Assembly (NCBI RefSeq): GCF_001425205.1
Contig: NZ_LMDW01000012.1
Coordinates: forward strand, 640,360 to 682,453
DNA length: 42,094 nucleotides
Reading direction: 5' to 3'
Origin: Variovorax sp. Root411
Lineage (GTDB): Bacteria; Pseudomonadota; Gammaproteobacteria; Burkholderiales; Burkholderiaceae_C
Part shown: positions 17,550 through 30,000 of the stretch, one piece after another
Layout: each line of letters begins with the position of its first letter
Position numbering within the stretch: the stretch's first letter is position 1
Notes under the pieces: model-generated
Database searches by the model: none
Seen by the model: only the letters and a program-made list of their open reading frames with translations
What the model was told of the DNA's origin: nothing
Translations under genes and position numbers: made by a program

Positions 17550-17744
17550 ATGCGCATCCGTCTTGCTTTTCTGTTCGCCGCAGCCTTCTGGACAGGTGCG
17601 GCGCTCGCCCAGGAGTCCGCTGCGACCCTGCAGATCGTCTGGCCGCCCGAAGGGGCCACGGTGCAATTGGGTGCCGATGTCGAGCGCGCCATCGGCGTGG
17701 TCGTTCAGAGCAACTACAAGCTGCTGGCAACTCGCGCAGGGAGT
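17550..17744 (+). pseudogene. 3'-truncated gene for a small exported protein
   Basis: The ATG at 17550 follows TGGAG and encodes a clear signal peptide (MRIRLAFLFAAAFWTGAALAQ) and then SAATLQIVWPPEGATVQLG with about 25 more residues. The frame then has no stop and runs antisense through the 3' part of hemL to 18332, which is not a credible protein. The gene therefore seems to have lost its 3' end at a junction near 17725-17745, next to the hemL stop. It is divergent from the broken tetR-like gene, with start codons about 20 bp apart. Function unknown. Confidence 0.6.
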
Positions 17745-19030
<1,286 letters not shown>

Positions 19031-19031
<1 letters not shown>

Positions 19032-19993
19032 CAGTGTCGAGTGTCGTGGGGTGGGAGGGCGAAGTCCGGCTCGGCGTCCGGGTTGTCGTCGTCATCATCG
19101 TCCTCGGGCTCGGCCCAGAACAGGCGGTCGGGCAGCACGTGGCCCATGCCGGGGCGGAAGCCCGCGTCGAGGCATCGGTCCATATAGGCCAGCGCCTCGC
19201 TGGTCGCGGCCACGAGGTCGGTGCCGCTGGCCAGCAGGGCGGCCAGCGCGGCCGACAGGGTGTCGCCCGCACCGGCGAAGACGGCTTCGAGCCGCTCGTA
19301 CTTCTCGCTGGCGAGCACCGACTGCGGCGAGGCCAGCACGTTGTCGATGAACTGCTCGGGCAGCATCAGGCCGGTCACGAGGGTGTAGGGCACGCCGAAC
19401 TCGCCGGCAGCCTTGGCAATGTCGCGCGCAGTGGGCGGTCGCTCCCCGTTCCAGTCCGGAAGCAGCCAGCGCCACAGCGTACTGTGGTTTCCTACCAACA
19501 CTGTCGTTTGAGGCAAAACAAGTTCCCGAAAAGCGTCCAGATAGGGCTCGATCAGGTTCTCGTCCCACCACGAAAGGTTGGGCATGTAGGCCACCACGGG
19601 CACCTCGGGATAGTCGGCGGCGGTCTCGGCGATGGTGCTCAGGGCCTCGGTGGTGCCGGCAAAACCCACCTTGATCAACTGGACTTCCACATCTTCCAGG
19701 ATGGCGCGCGCCTGCTCGGCGATGGCCTCTTCATCGAAGGGAAAGTGGTCGAAAATCTCGGCCGTGTCCCTGGCGTAGGCCCCTGTGACAACGGGCAGGA
19801 TGTGTGCGCCCACCGACGCCATGGCGAGGGCGTCGGCGCCCAGTCCGCCCGCCCCGCTTGGGTCGCTGGCATTGAACACCAGCACGCAGGGGGGATTCAG
19901 GTCGCGTTCGGCGATCGATTCGTCGTCCTGCGAGGGGTCGTTAAGATCGCCCGGTTTGCGGGTGTTGTCTGCGGAATGTAAGTAGATGGTCAT
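19031..19993 (-). CDS. thiD: Hydroxymethylpyrimidine/phosphomethylpyrimidine kinase (ThiD-like)
   Basis: The 320-residue ribokinase-fold protein has [20 protein letters not shown], then [33 protein letters not shown] and the anion-hole motif [15 protein letters not shown]. ThiD phosphorylates HMP and HMP-P for thiamine synthesis. It is longer than the usual ~266 residues: about 34 extra N-terminal residues and an acidic tail ([16 protein letters not shown]). Some central positions differ from classic ThiD (for example [15 protein letters not shown]), so a related pyrimidine or pyridoxal kinase is possible. It is coupled to hemL and divergent from the rubredoxin gene. Confidence 0.82.
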
Positions 19994-20104
19994 AAGCCGG
20001 GCGGAATCCCCTGGATGGTGGCATAGGCGCGACGTTTACCGTCCGCCAGTGAGATACGCATAGATACACTCGTTGCATTTAATGAACAAGGACTTTAAGC
20101 TCCG

Positions 20105-20275
20105 ATGAATACGAAAACTTGGATGTGCCTGATTTGTGGGTGGATCTATGACGAAGCGGTTGGTGTACCGGAAGACGGCATCGCGGCAGGCACGGCCTGG
20201 GCCGATGTGCCGATGAACTGGACCTGTCCTGAGTGCGGTGCGCGCAAGGAAGACTTCGAAATGGTTGAAATCTGA
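20105..20275 (+). CDS. Rubredoxin
   Basis: A 56-residue protein with the two iron-binding motifs [11 protein letters not shown] (CxxCG) and [13 protein letters not shown] (CPxCG), and the family sequence [16 protein letters not shown] between them. It carries one Fe(Cys)4 centre and transfers electrons in the cytosol. AAGGA lies about a dozen bases upstream of the ATG. It is the first gene of the rightward run leading into pilG, 84 nt away; the same neighbour is common in related betaproteobacteria, though no functional tie to pili is established. Confidence 0.95.
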   Translation: MNTKTWMCLICGWIYDEAVGVPEDGIAAGTAWADVPMNWTCPECGARKEDFEMVEI

Positions 20276-20359
20276 AAGCATGGCATAGATAGAGCTACGC
20301 GGTCTGCGTCGGTGTTCGGCGCGGCGGGCTTCCGAGTCTCATGAGCAGGAGCGTTTGCA

Positions 20360-20758
20360 ATGGGCCCGAATGGATCAGGTTACAAGGTGCTTGTCATCGA
20401 CGACAGCAACACCATCCGGCGCAGTGCCGAGATTTTTTTGAAGCAGGGTGGGCACGAGGTTCTTCTCGCGGAGGACGGTTTCGACGCGCTCTCCAAGGTC
20501 AATGACCACAAGCCGCATCTGATTTTCTGCGACATCCTGATGCCGCGGCTCGACGGCTACCAGACCTGCGCCATCATCAAGCGCAACGCCAATTTTTCCA
20601 ACGTTCCGGTCGTCATGCTGTCCTCGAAAGACGGTGTATTCGACAAGGCCCGCGGCCGCATGGTCGGTTCGCAAGACTACCTGACCAAGCCTTTCACCAA
20701 AGACCAGCTGCTGCAGGCCGTGCAGCAGTTTGGCATCGTTCAACAGGAAGCGCAGTAA
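20360..20758 (+). CDS. pilG: Twitching motility response regulator PilG
   Basis: The 132-residue single-domain receiver has the acidic pair and phosphoacceptor of CheY proteins (VLVIDDSNTIRRSAE, HLIFCDILMPRLDGYQ), the Ser/Thr switch (VVMLSSKDG) and the Lys in DYLTKPFTKDQL. By homology with Pseudomonas Pil-Chp, PilG is phosphorylated by ChpA and promotes pilus extension, working at the pole. AGGAGCG lies upstream of the ATG. The stop overlaps the pilH start (TAATG). Confidence 0.94.
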   Translation: MGPNGSGYKVLVIDDSNTIRRSAEIFLKQGGHEVLLAEDGFDALSKVNDHKPHLIFCDILMPRLDGYQTCAIIKRNANFSNVPVVMLSSKDGVFDKARGRMVGSQDYLTKPFTKDQLLQAVQQFGIVQQEAQ

Positions 20759-21123
20759 TGCCCATTCGAAAAATCCTCGTCGTCGACGACTCCAAGACGG
20801 AACTGATGTTCCTGACCGACCTCCTCCATAAGAACGGTTTTGCCGTCAAGACGGCCGAAAACGCCGACGACGCCATGCGCCGCCTGGAGGAAGAGCAGCC
20901 CGACCTGATCCTCATGGACGTCGTGATGCCCGGCCAGAACGGCTTCCAGCTCACGCGCGCCATCGCCCGCGACCCGAAGTACGCAGCCATCCCGATCATC
21001 CTGTGCACCAGCAAGAACCAGGAAACCGATCGCGTCTGGGGCATGCGCCAGGGCGCACGCGACTACATCGTGAAGCCGGTCGATGCGGCCGACCTGATGT
21101 CCAAGATCAGCGCGCTGGCCTGA
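20758..21123 (+). CDS. pilH: Twitching motility response regulator PilH
   Basis: The 121-residue CheY-like receiver has ILVVDDSKTELMFLTDLL, the phosphoacceptor in DLILMDVVMPGQNGFQL, the switch IILCTSKNQETDRVWG and the conserved Lys in YIVKPVDAADLM. In Pil-Chp systems PilH acts opposite to or as a phosphate sink for PilG. One base of overlap with pilG indicates tight coupling. It lacks any output domain. Confidence 0.94.
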   Translation: MPIRKILVVDDSKTELMFLTDLLHKNGFAVKTAENADDAMRRLEEEQPDLILMDVVMPGQNGFQLTRAIARDPKYAAIPIILCTSKNQETDRVWGMRQGARDYIVKPVDAADLMSKISALA

Positions 21124-21142
21124 GCGGAAGTCTGCTGAACCC

Positions 21143-21676
21143 ATGGCGAATCGCGACGCTCTGAGAGCCTTCCAGTCCCGGCTGGCGAGCCGCCTGCAGG
21201 CGGCTCGCACGACGGGCGTGGCCGCCACGTGGCTGGCGGTCGAGGCGGGCGAGGGCAAATACCTCTTCCCGCTGGGACACGCCGGCGAAATCTTTCCCTG
21301 GACGCCGCCACAGCCCGTGCCCTACACGGAGCCGTGGTTCCTCGGTGTTGCCAACCTGCGCGGCGGCCTCTATGGCGTCGTGCAGCTGTCGGCATTCGCC
21401 ACCGGCGTTCCGGGCGCGCTGGCCGCTACCGAGGCGGCCCGCGTCCAGTCGCGGCTCGTTGCTTTCAACGAGCTGCTCGAAGTCAACTGCGCTTTGCTGG
21501 TCGATCGACTGGCGGGGTTGCGGGGTGCGGAGGCCTTCACGGCCTCCGAGCCTCCTGGCGCAGAAGCACCTGCCTGGCATGGGCATCTGTTTACCGACGC
21601 GGCGGGAGAACGCTGGCAGGAAGTCAACCTGCAGGCGCTTTCCCAGCAACCCCAGTTTTTGAGCATTGGTGCGTAG
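21143..21676 (+). CDS. pilI: CheW-like adaptor PilI
   Basis: The 177-residue protein fits a CheW domain (TWLAVEAGEGKYLFPLGHAG, FLGVANLRGGLYGVVQLSAF and the C-terminal WQEVNLQALSQQPQFLSIG). PilI is expected to couple the transducer PilJ to the kinase ChpA in the polar array. It follows pilH after 19 nt and precedes pilJ by 42 nt, the usual order. Confidence 0.9.
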   Translation: MANRDALRAFQSRLASRLQAARTTGVAATWLAVEAGEGKYLFPLGHAGEIFPWTPPQPVPYTEPWFLGVANLRGGLYGVVQLSAFATGVPGALAATEAARVQSRLVAFNELLEVNCALLVDRLAGLRGAEAFTASEPPGAEAPAWHGHLFTDAAGERWQEVNLQALSQQPQFLSIGA

Positions 21677-21718
21677 TGCCCCCGCACACCGCACCGGAAA
21701 CCATCTGAAGGACCGACC

Positions 21719-24034
21719 GTGAGCTCGATCGCCGACAAGTTCAAGAAATTACTGCCCGTGACCAACGGGAACGACAATGCCCGCGTCGATGGCTCCGGTT
21801 CCACGTTGTCTATCGACGACGTAGACACCGTCCAGGTCCCGGACGAGAAAACCGTGCGCCTCGCCAAGAAGGGGGCCGCGCCCGCGGACACCGGCTTCAG
21901 CGACCTCGACCTGCCGGGCGGTGGCGGCGACGCCGCCAACGAGCCGGGCGCTGCGGTTGCCGAAGCGGAGCTCGACACCACTGGCGGCCGCGCGGGCTCC
22001 AATCCGGCGCGGCAGCAGCGTATCCTGGCCATCATGCTGGCGGTCGCGGTGCTGTTGCTGTTGCTGGTGGCCGGCTCCGCCATCCTTCGCGCGGAACGCC
22101 TGGCGCAGCAGGTGGCTGCCACCGGCCAGTCGCTGATGCAGTCGCAGCGCCTTGCCAAGTCGATCTCGCAGGCCCTCGTCGGCAGCGCCTCGGCGTTCGT
22201 CGAAGTGAAGGACAGCGCCGACGACCTCTCGCGCCGCGTCGCGGGTCTGACCAACGGCGACGACTCGTTGCACTTGGAGCGAGTCGGCAACCAGTACGAC
22301 GAGGAGATGAACAAGATCAATCCCCTCGTCACCCGCGCCGATGCCAGCGCCAAGGCCGTGCTGGCCCAGCGCCAGATCCTGACGCAGGTGGGAACCGCCT
22401 TGCGCGACATCAACCAGCAGTCGTCCACGCTGCTCGAAATGACGGAAACCGTCGCGTCGCTGAAGATGCAGCAGAACGCCACGCTGCCCGAGATCTCGGC
22501 CGCCGGCCAGCTCGTGATGCTGACGCAGCGCATCGGCAAGTCGACCAACGAGTTCTTCACGGTCGAGGGTGTGAACCCCGACGCCGTGTTCCTGCTGGGC
22601 AAGGACTTGAACACCTTCCAGGAAACCACCCGCGGCCTGCTCGACGGCAATGCGCAGCAGCGCTTCCCCGGCTCGAAAGACCCGCAGACGCGCCAGCAGC
22701 TCGAAGCCATCCTGAAGACCTACGAGCAGATGCGCACGCAGGCTTCCGCCATTCTGGGCAACCTGCAAGGCCTGGTGGCGGCACGCGAAGCGCAGGCTTC
22801 CATCCTGACCGACAGCGAGCCGCTGCGTAAGTCGCTCGGCGACCTGCAGGACAAGCTCTCCGCACGCACCGGCCTCGGCGCCGGAACGATCGTGCTGCTG
22901 TTCGTGCTGTCGCTGGCCGCCCTGGCCCTCGCCGGCGCCATCGGTTTCGTGCAGGTGCGCGAAGGCCGCGAACGCGCCGCCAACGCCGAGCGCGAACGCC
23001 TGGCCGCCGAGCAGTCTTCCGAAGAGGTGGGCCGCATCAACAACGCCAACCAGGCCGCCATTCTTCGCCTGATGAACGAACTGCAGACAGTGGCCGAAGG
23101 CGACCTGACGCAGGAAGCCACCGTGACCGAGGACATCACCGGCGCCATCGCCGACTCGGTGAACTACACGGTGGAAGAACTGCGCCTGCTGGTGGGCAAC
23201 GTGCAGAACACGGCGACCCGCGTGGCGCAGACGACGTCGCAGGTGGAAAGCACCTCGACCGAGCTGCTCGCCGCCTCGACCGAGCAGCTGCGCGAGATTC
23301 GCGAAACCGGCCAGTCGGTGCTGACCATGGCCGAGCGAATCAACGGCGTGTCCACGCAGGCGCAAGAGTCCGCGACGGTGGCGCGCCAGTCGCTGCAGGC
23401 CGCATCCTCGGGCCTGCAGGCCGTGCAGAACGCCATCGGCGGTATGAACTCCATCCGCGACCAGATCCAGGAAACCTCCAAGCGGATCAAGCGCCTGGGC
23501 GAGTCGTCGCAGGAGATCGGTGAAATCACCGAGCTGATCTCGGACATTACCGAACAGACGAACGTGCTGGCGCTGAACGCCGCCATCCAGGCCGCATCCG
23601 CCGGTGAAGCCGGCCGAGGATTCTCGGTGGTGGCGGAAGAAGTTCAGCGACTGGCCGAACGCTCCGCAGACGCCACGCGCCAGATTTCGGCGCTGGTGAA
23701 GGCGATTCAGACCGACACCCAGGATGCGGTAGGCGCCATGGAGCGCTCCACGCAGGGTGTGGTCGAAGGGGCCAAGCTGTCCGACAACGCCGGTACCGCG
23801 CTGACCGAGATCGACCGCGTGTCGCGCCGCCTTGCCGAGCTGATCGAGCAGATTTCGCAATCCGCCTCCCGCGAAGCCGATTCGGCCAACGTGGTGGCCG
23901 CGAACATCCAGCACATTTTTGCCGTGACGGAACAGACCGGCGAAGGCACGCGTACCACCGCCCAGCAGGTGCGCGAGCTGTCACAGATGGCCGAAGAACT
24001 GCGTCGTTCGGTGGCCCGTTTCAAGATTGCCTGA
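21719..24034 (+). CDS. pilJ: Methyl-accepting chemotaxis transducer PilJ
   Basis: The 771-residue transducer has a ~98-residue hydrophilic cytoplasmic N-terminus, a first membrane span at about 100-121 (ILAIMLAVAVLLLLLVAGSA) and a periplasmic region with two PilJ-type helical modules. A second span lies at about 389-410 and a cytoplasmic signalling hairpin follows, with its tip near 630 (EAGRGFSVVAEEVQRLAERS). PilJ senses pilus-related signals and controls ChpA. The GTG start at 21719 follows GAAGGAC. No pilK methyltransferase or chpB methylesterase gene follows here. Confidence 0.94.
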   Translation: MSSIADKFKKLLPVTNGNDNARVDGSGSTLSIDDVDTVQVPDEKTVRLAKKGAAPADTGFSDLDLPGGGGDAANEPGAAVAEAELDTTGGRAGSNPARQQRILAIMLAVAVLLLLLVAGSAILRAERLAQQVAATGQSLMQSQRLAKSISQALVGSASAFVEVKDSADDLSRRVAGLTNGDDSLHLERVGNQYDEEMNKINPLVTRADASAKAVLAQRQILTQVGTALRDINQQSSTLLEMTETVASLKMQQNATLPEISAAGQLVMLTQRIGKSTNEFFTVEGVNPDAVFLLGKDLNTFQETTRGLLDGNAQQRFPGSKDPQTRQQLEAILKTYEQMRTQASAILGNLQGLVAAREAQASILTDSEPLRKSLGDLQDKLSARTGLGAGTIVLLFVLSLAALALAGAIGFVQVREGRERAANAERERLAAEQSSEEVGRINNANQAAILRLMNELQTVAEGDLTQEATVTEDITGAIADSVNYTVEELRLLVGNVQNTATRVAQTTSQVESTSTELLAASTEQLREIRETGQSVLTMAERINGVSTQAQESATVARQSLQAASSGLQAVQNAIGGMNSIRDQIQETSKRIKRLGESSQEIGEITELISDITEQTNVLALNAAIQAASAGEAGRGFSVVAEEVQRLAERSADATRQISALVKAIQTDTQDAVGAMERSTQGVVEGAKLSDNAGTALTEIDRVSRRLAELIEQISQSASREADSANVVAANIQHIFAVTEQTGEGTRTTAQQVRELSQMAEELRRSVARFKIA

Positions 24035-24066
24035 CCCCCGATAGATAAGAACGGCGAGCACCCAAC

Positions 24067-27000
24067 GTGTCGATTCAAACCCCTGCCACGGCCCCCCTCG
24101 CCGGCAACATGCCGGCCACCGAAGACCTCGGGCCGCTGGCCTGGGTGCTGGGAGAAATCCAGAAATCCCTTGACGGTGTAGGCAAGTCGCTGCGGCGCTT
24201 CGTGCGCGACGTGGACGCTGCTGCGGCCGAGCCCGAGAGCGGCCCGCTGCAGATGGCCCGCCAGCAATTGCACCAGGCCGTCGGCGCCCTCCAGATGGTG
24301 GGGCATGCCTCGCCCGCGCTGGTGCTTGGCGCCATCGAGTTCGCGGTGCAGGGCTTCATTGCCGAACCGCAGCGCTGCACCGACGCCGCAGTGCTCAAGA
24401 TCGAGCGTGCCGGCTTCGCTGTCGTCGACTTCCTGAACGCCCTGCTGGCCGGCAAGCCCGTGTCGTCGGTGGGGCTGTTCCCCCAGTACCGCGACGTGCT
24501 GGAACTGGTCGGCAACGAGCGCGTGCACCCGGCCGACCTGTGGAGCACCGCGTGGCGCTGGGTCGAGATCAAGCCCGCGCTCACGCAGGCCGCCGTGGCC
24601 TACGACCCGGCCGTGCGCTCGCGGCTCGACCGCGAAGTGCTGCAGCTGGTCAAGACCGGCGACGTGCACGCCGCGCGCCGGCTGCATGCGCTGTGCCTGG
24701 GGCTCGGACGCGGCGCGCTGCTGCCCCGCGTCGCCAGCTTCTGGACCCTGGCCGCCGGCTTCTTCGAAGCCCTGGCCACCGGCCTGGTCGCGCCCGACGC
24801 CTACGTCAAACGCGCCGCCTCGCGCGTGCTGCTGCAATACGCCACGCTCGCGCGCGGCGACAGCCTGGTGTCCGACCGTCTCGGCCAGGACCTGCTGTTC
24901 TTCTGCGCTCAGGCCGTGCCCGCCGGCAGCGACGACGCCGCCACGCTGCGCACTGTGCGCAGTGCCTGGGGCATCGCCAGCGAGCCGCGCGTCGACTACA
25001 CCGTCGAGCAGTTCGGCCGCTTCGATCCGCTGGTGCTGCAGCAAGCCCGCAAGCGCATCGAGACCGCCAAGGAAATGTGGTCGGCGCTCTCGGGCGGCGA
25101 CATCACCCGCACGCGCCAGGTGGCCGATACCTTCGCGCAGCTCGGCGAATCGCTGCAGAAGCTGCATCCGCCGAGCCTGCCGATGGTGCAGGCCCTGACC
25201 CACGCGGTCGAAGCCTCCGTGCGCACAGGCCAGGCGCCCGGTACCGAACTCGCGATGGAAGTCGCCACGTCGGTGCTGTACCTGGAAGCCGCGCTCGAAG
25301 ACCTCGACCCGAGCGATCCGCAGCTCACGGCCCGTACGCTGCAGCTGGCGGGGCGCATCGAACGCGTGCGCGCGGGCGGCCATTCCGAGCCGCTCGAGCC
25401 GTGGATGGAAGACCTCTACCGCCGCGTGAGCGACCGCCAGACCATGGGCACCGTGGTCGACGAGCTGCGCAGCCACCTGAGCGAGCTCGAGAAATCGCTC
25501 GACCAGTATTTCCGCCGCCCGGCCGAAAAAGGCCTGCTGCGCACCGTGCCGACGCAGCTGCTGCAGATGCGCGGCGTGTTCTCCGTGCTCGGCCTCGACC
25601 AGGCCGCGCTCACCGTGCAGCGCATGCGCGACGACGTCGAGGCGATGCTCGTCAGCACCTCGCCGGCCGAGGAAATGGCCGGCTTCGACGCGCTGGGCAA
25701 CAACCTTGGCGCGCTCGGCTTCCTGATCGACATGCTGGGCTACCAGCCCGCGCTGGCCAAGCGCCTGTTCGTGTTCGACGCCGAAGCCGGCGAACTCAAG
25801 CCGCTGATGGGCCGCCAGGCCACCGACAGCACGGCCGACGCTGCCGCCCCGAGCCAGGCTCCGGCCGCCGAAGCCGTGCTCAGCATCGAGGAAGTCGACG
25901 CCCAGATTGCCTCGAAGCTCGCCGCACTGGCCACGCCCAACCGCAAGGCCAAGGTCTCGCCGATCGAGGAATTCAGCAACAAGGCCGACAGCTGGACGAA
26001 CAAGATCACCGGCCCGAGCGCGCTGCCCGACACCGAAGTCACCGAGCTCGAAGAAGACGACCTGCAGAACATCTTCCTTGACGAAGCCCGCGAAGTGGTG
26101 GAAAACGGCCTGGCCGCCATCGCCGAACTCGCCGGCTACCCGGACGACACCGAAGAACTCACGATCCTGCGGCGTGCCTTCCACACGCTCAAGGGCAGCT
26201 CGCGCATGGTCGGCCTCACCGATTTCGGCGATGCCGCCTGGTCGCTCGAACAGGTGCTCAACACCTGGCTGGCCGACCAGCGTCCCGCCACGCCGGAACT
26301 GCTGTCGGGCACCGAGCGCACGCTGAAGGAATTCGGCCAATGGGTCGAGGCCATCGCCTCGGGTTCCGCGCACGGCTGGCAGTCCACACAGTTCAGCCGC
26401 GTGGCCAACGCGCTGCTGGCCGGCGAGCCCGTGCCCCCGCCGGTGCGCATGGCCGACGCCGAGGCCCTGGCGGTCGCCGCGCGCCACATCGCAGCCGAAG
26501 AGCCTGTGACCGCGCCCGCACCTCTTCTCGAGGTTCCGGCGCCGGTGGCGGCGGAACTGCCGCCGCTGCAGCTGCCGGATCTGCCCGACCTGTCGCTGGC
26601 CCCGGAAGTACCTGCGCCCGCACCCGCTGCGGCACCCGAAGCGCCGCTCGAAACCGTGGCGTGGCAAGAGCCCGCCGCGCCCGCTGCACCCGAGACCGAC
26701 GACGATTTCGCGTCGACCGATTTCATCGACTTCGAGTCGAAGCAGACCACCGAGCCCGCGGCGCTGACAGCCCTGCCGAGCGGCGAGGAGTTCGATTTCC
26801 TCTCGCCCGCGAAGACGCCGGTGGCCGCCGAGCCGAAGCTGGCGGAAGCCGAGCCCGTGATCGAAGTCGTCGAAGCGATCGAAGCCACCGTGCCGACCAC
26901 CGTCGGTCTGCCGGACCTCGATTGGGAGCCCGCGCCGCTGCCCGTGCAGCAGGCTGCCGCCGAGCCGGAAGTCATCGAAGCCGCGGCGCTGCCGCCGCTC

Positions 27001-30000
27001 GAGGAAGAACCGGCCGCCGAGCCCGAACTGCAATCGGTCGCCGAACCGGAACCCGAACCCGAACTGCCCGCCCCGGCGGTTGCCGAGGTGATCGCGCCCA
27101 TCTTCGAGGCGCCAGTGGCGCCTGCCGAAGCCCAGATCCTGGTCGCCGACGAAGCGCCCGAGCCCGTCGCCGCGGCTGCCACGCTTGTCGTGTCCGCCGA
27201 ACCGCAGGAAGAAGCCGCGGAAGACGTCGCAGCCGCGGCCGCGAGCGCCGAAGACCAGGTCAAGGTCATCGGCCCGCTGCGCATCGGCATCCAGCTCTAC
27301 AACGTCTACCTCAACGAGGCCGACGAATGGTCGCGCCAGCTCGCCACCGACGTCGGTGAATGGGCGCTCGAATCGCACGAACGCCTGCCCGACTCGACCG
27401 TCGCGCTGGCCCACTCGCTGGCCGGCAGCTCGGCCACGGTCGGCTTCCACAGCCTGTCGGGCATGGCCCGCCTGCTCGAAGCCGCGCTGCAGCACCTGCA
27501 GATGCTCGGCAGTGGCACGCGGGAGCAGGGCATGGTGCTGGTGGCTGCGGCCGACGAGCTGCGCCGCCTGCTGCACCAGTTCGCCGTCGGCTTCCTGCGC
27601 GATCCGGCCGAAGGCACGCTGCAGGCGCTGCGCGACATCGCCAATTCGCCGATGCCGACCGAACTCGCCATGCGCGCCGAGGCCCGGCCGCTGCACCAGG
27701 TGGTGGTTGCCGATCCCGTCGCCGACGTAGCGCTGGACGATTCCGAAGACGCCATCGACCTGGCCGACGCGGTCGACGTCGACCTGTTCCCGATCTTCGA
27801 GGAAGAGGCGGCCGAACTGCTGCCGCAGCTCGGCGAGGCGCTGCGCCAATGGGCGCACCACCCCGACGACGGTGCCCCGCGTGCCTCGGTGCTGCGCACG
27901 CTGCACACGCTCAAGGGCAGCGCACGGTTGGCCGGCGCCATGCGCCTGGGCGAGCGCGCGCACCGCATGGAGTCCGAGATCGAAATCCTGGGTTCTCAGG
28001 GAGCGGTACGCGCCGACATCGAAAAACTGCTGGCGCGCCTCGACACTCTGCAGGCCACCTTCGACGCATTGCGCGCGGCCGACGACGCCACGCAGGTCGA
28101 GCTGGCCCAGATCGTGGCCGCGGCAACCGCCACCGCGCCTGCCGCCCAGCCGCTGCAGGTGGCGACCGAAGTCGGCGTGCCTGCGAACGACGAAATCGCC
28201 GCTCCCGTGGCGAGCCTGGAAGACCAGCCTGGCGTTCCCGCGACGCTGCAGCCGCGCCCCGCGCCCGCGCTGCTCACGCCGCTGCGCGCCGCAACGGGCC
28301 AGGCCGTGCGCATCCGTACCCAGCTGCTCGACCGCCTGGTCGCGCAGACCGGCGAGGTCATCATCACGCGCTCGCGCCTGGAGGCCGAGCTGGGCCAGCT
28401 GCGCGGTTCGCTGTCCGACCTCACGGGCAACCTGGACCGCCTGCGCCAGCAGCTGCGCGACATTGAAGTGCAGGCCGAAAGCCAGATGCAGTCGCGCCTG
28501 GCGCAAGCCAAGGACTCGCAGCAGAGCTTCGACCCGCTCGAGTTCGACCGCTTCACCCGCGTGCAGGAACTCACGCGCATGATGGCCGAGTCGGTGAACG
28601 ACGTGGCCACCGTGCAGCGCACCTTGCAGAAGACCGTGCAGGCCACGGAAGACGACCTGAGCGTGCAGGCACGCCAGACGCGCGAACTGCAGCGCGGCCT
28701 GCTGCGCACGCGCATGGTGGAGTTCGAGGGCATTTCCGATCGCCTCTACCGCGTGGTGCGCCAAGCCTCGAAGGACACCGGCAAGCAGGTGCGCCTGGAC
28801 ATCGTCGGCGGCTCCATCGAAATGGACCGCGGCGTGCTCGACCGCATGACGCCGGCCTTCGAGCACCTGTTGCGCAACTGCGTGGCGCACGGCATCGAGA
28901 GCGCAGCGGTGCGCGAGAAGGCCGGCAAGGACGCCAGCGGCCTGATCGTCATCGACCTGCACCACGAAGGCAACGACGTCTCGGTGAGCTTCCGCGACGA
29001 CGGCGCCGGCCTCGACAACAAGCGCATCGCAGAGCGCGCCCGCGCCCTCGGCCTGCTCGACCACGACAAGGAGCTGTCGGCCGAGGAAGCCACCGAGCTG
29101 ATATTCAAGCCCGGCTTCTCGACGGCAGGGCAGGTCTCCGAACTGGCCGGCCGCGGCATCGGCATGGACGTGGTGCGCGCGCAGATCGCGGCGCTCGGCG
29201 GCCGTATCGAAACGCACAGCAACCCCGGCCAGGGCACCACCTTCAAGCTGGTGCTGCCGCTGACCACCGCCGTGACGCACGTGGTGATGCTGCGTGCGGG
29301 CGAAGTGTCGATCGGCGTGCCGTCGAATCTGGTGGAACTGGTGCAGCGCGTGGGCGGAACCGACCTCGAGGCGGCCTACCTGCACAACAGCCATCCGTTC
29401 GGCAGCGAGCAGGTGCCGTTCTACTGGGCCGGCGCGCTGCTGCAGGCCTCGACCCGCAGCGAACACGCGGCGGCCAGGAACAACACGATCGTGGTCGTGC
29501 GAAGCGCCGCGCAGCGCGTGGCCCTGCACGTGGACGAAGTGCTGGGCAACCAGGAAGTCGTGGTCAAGAATCTCGGCCCGCAGCTCGCGCGGCTGCCCGG
29601 CCTGGCCGGCATCTCGGTGCTGGCGTCGGGTGCGGTGGCGCTGATCTACAACCCGGTGGCGCTGGCCTCGGTGCATGGCGAACAAGCGCGCGAGCGCCAG
29701 GCCGCCGCGCTGGCAGCGCCGGCGCACGGTGCCGCGGCCGAACACGGCGCGCCGCAGCAGCCGCTGCCGACGCTGGCCCCGGTGGCGCCGCAGGTTCCGC
29801 TGGTGCTGGTGGTGGACGACTCCATCACCGTGCGCCGCGTCACGCAGCGCCTGCTGCAGCGCGAAGGCTATCGCGTGTCGCTCGCGGCCGATGGCCTGCA
29901 GGCGCTCGAACGGCTGCAGCAGGAGCGCCCGGCGGTGGTGCTGTCGGACATCGAGATGCCGCGCATGGACGGCTTCGACCTGGCCCGCAACATCCGCGCC

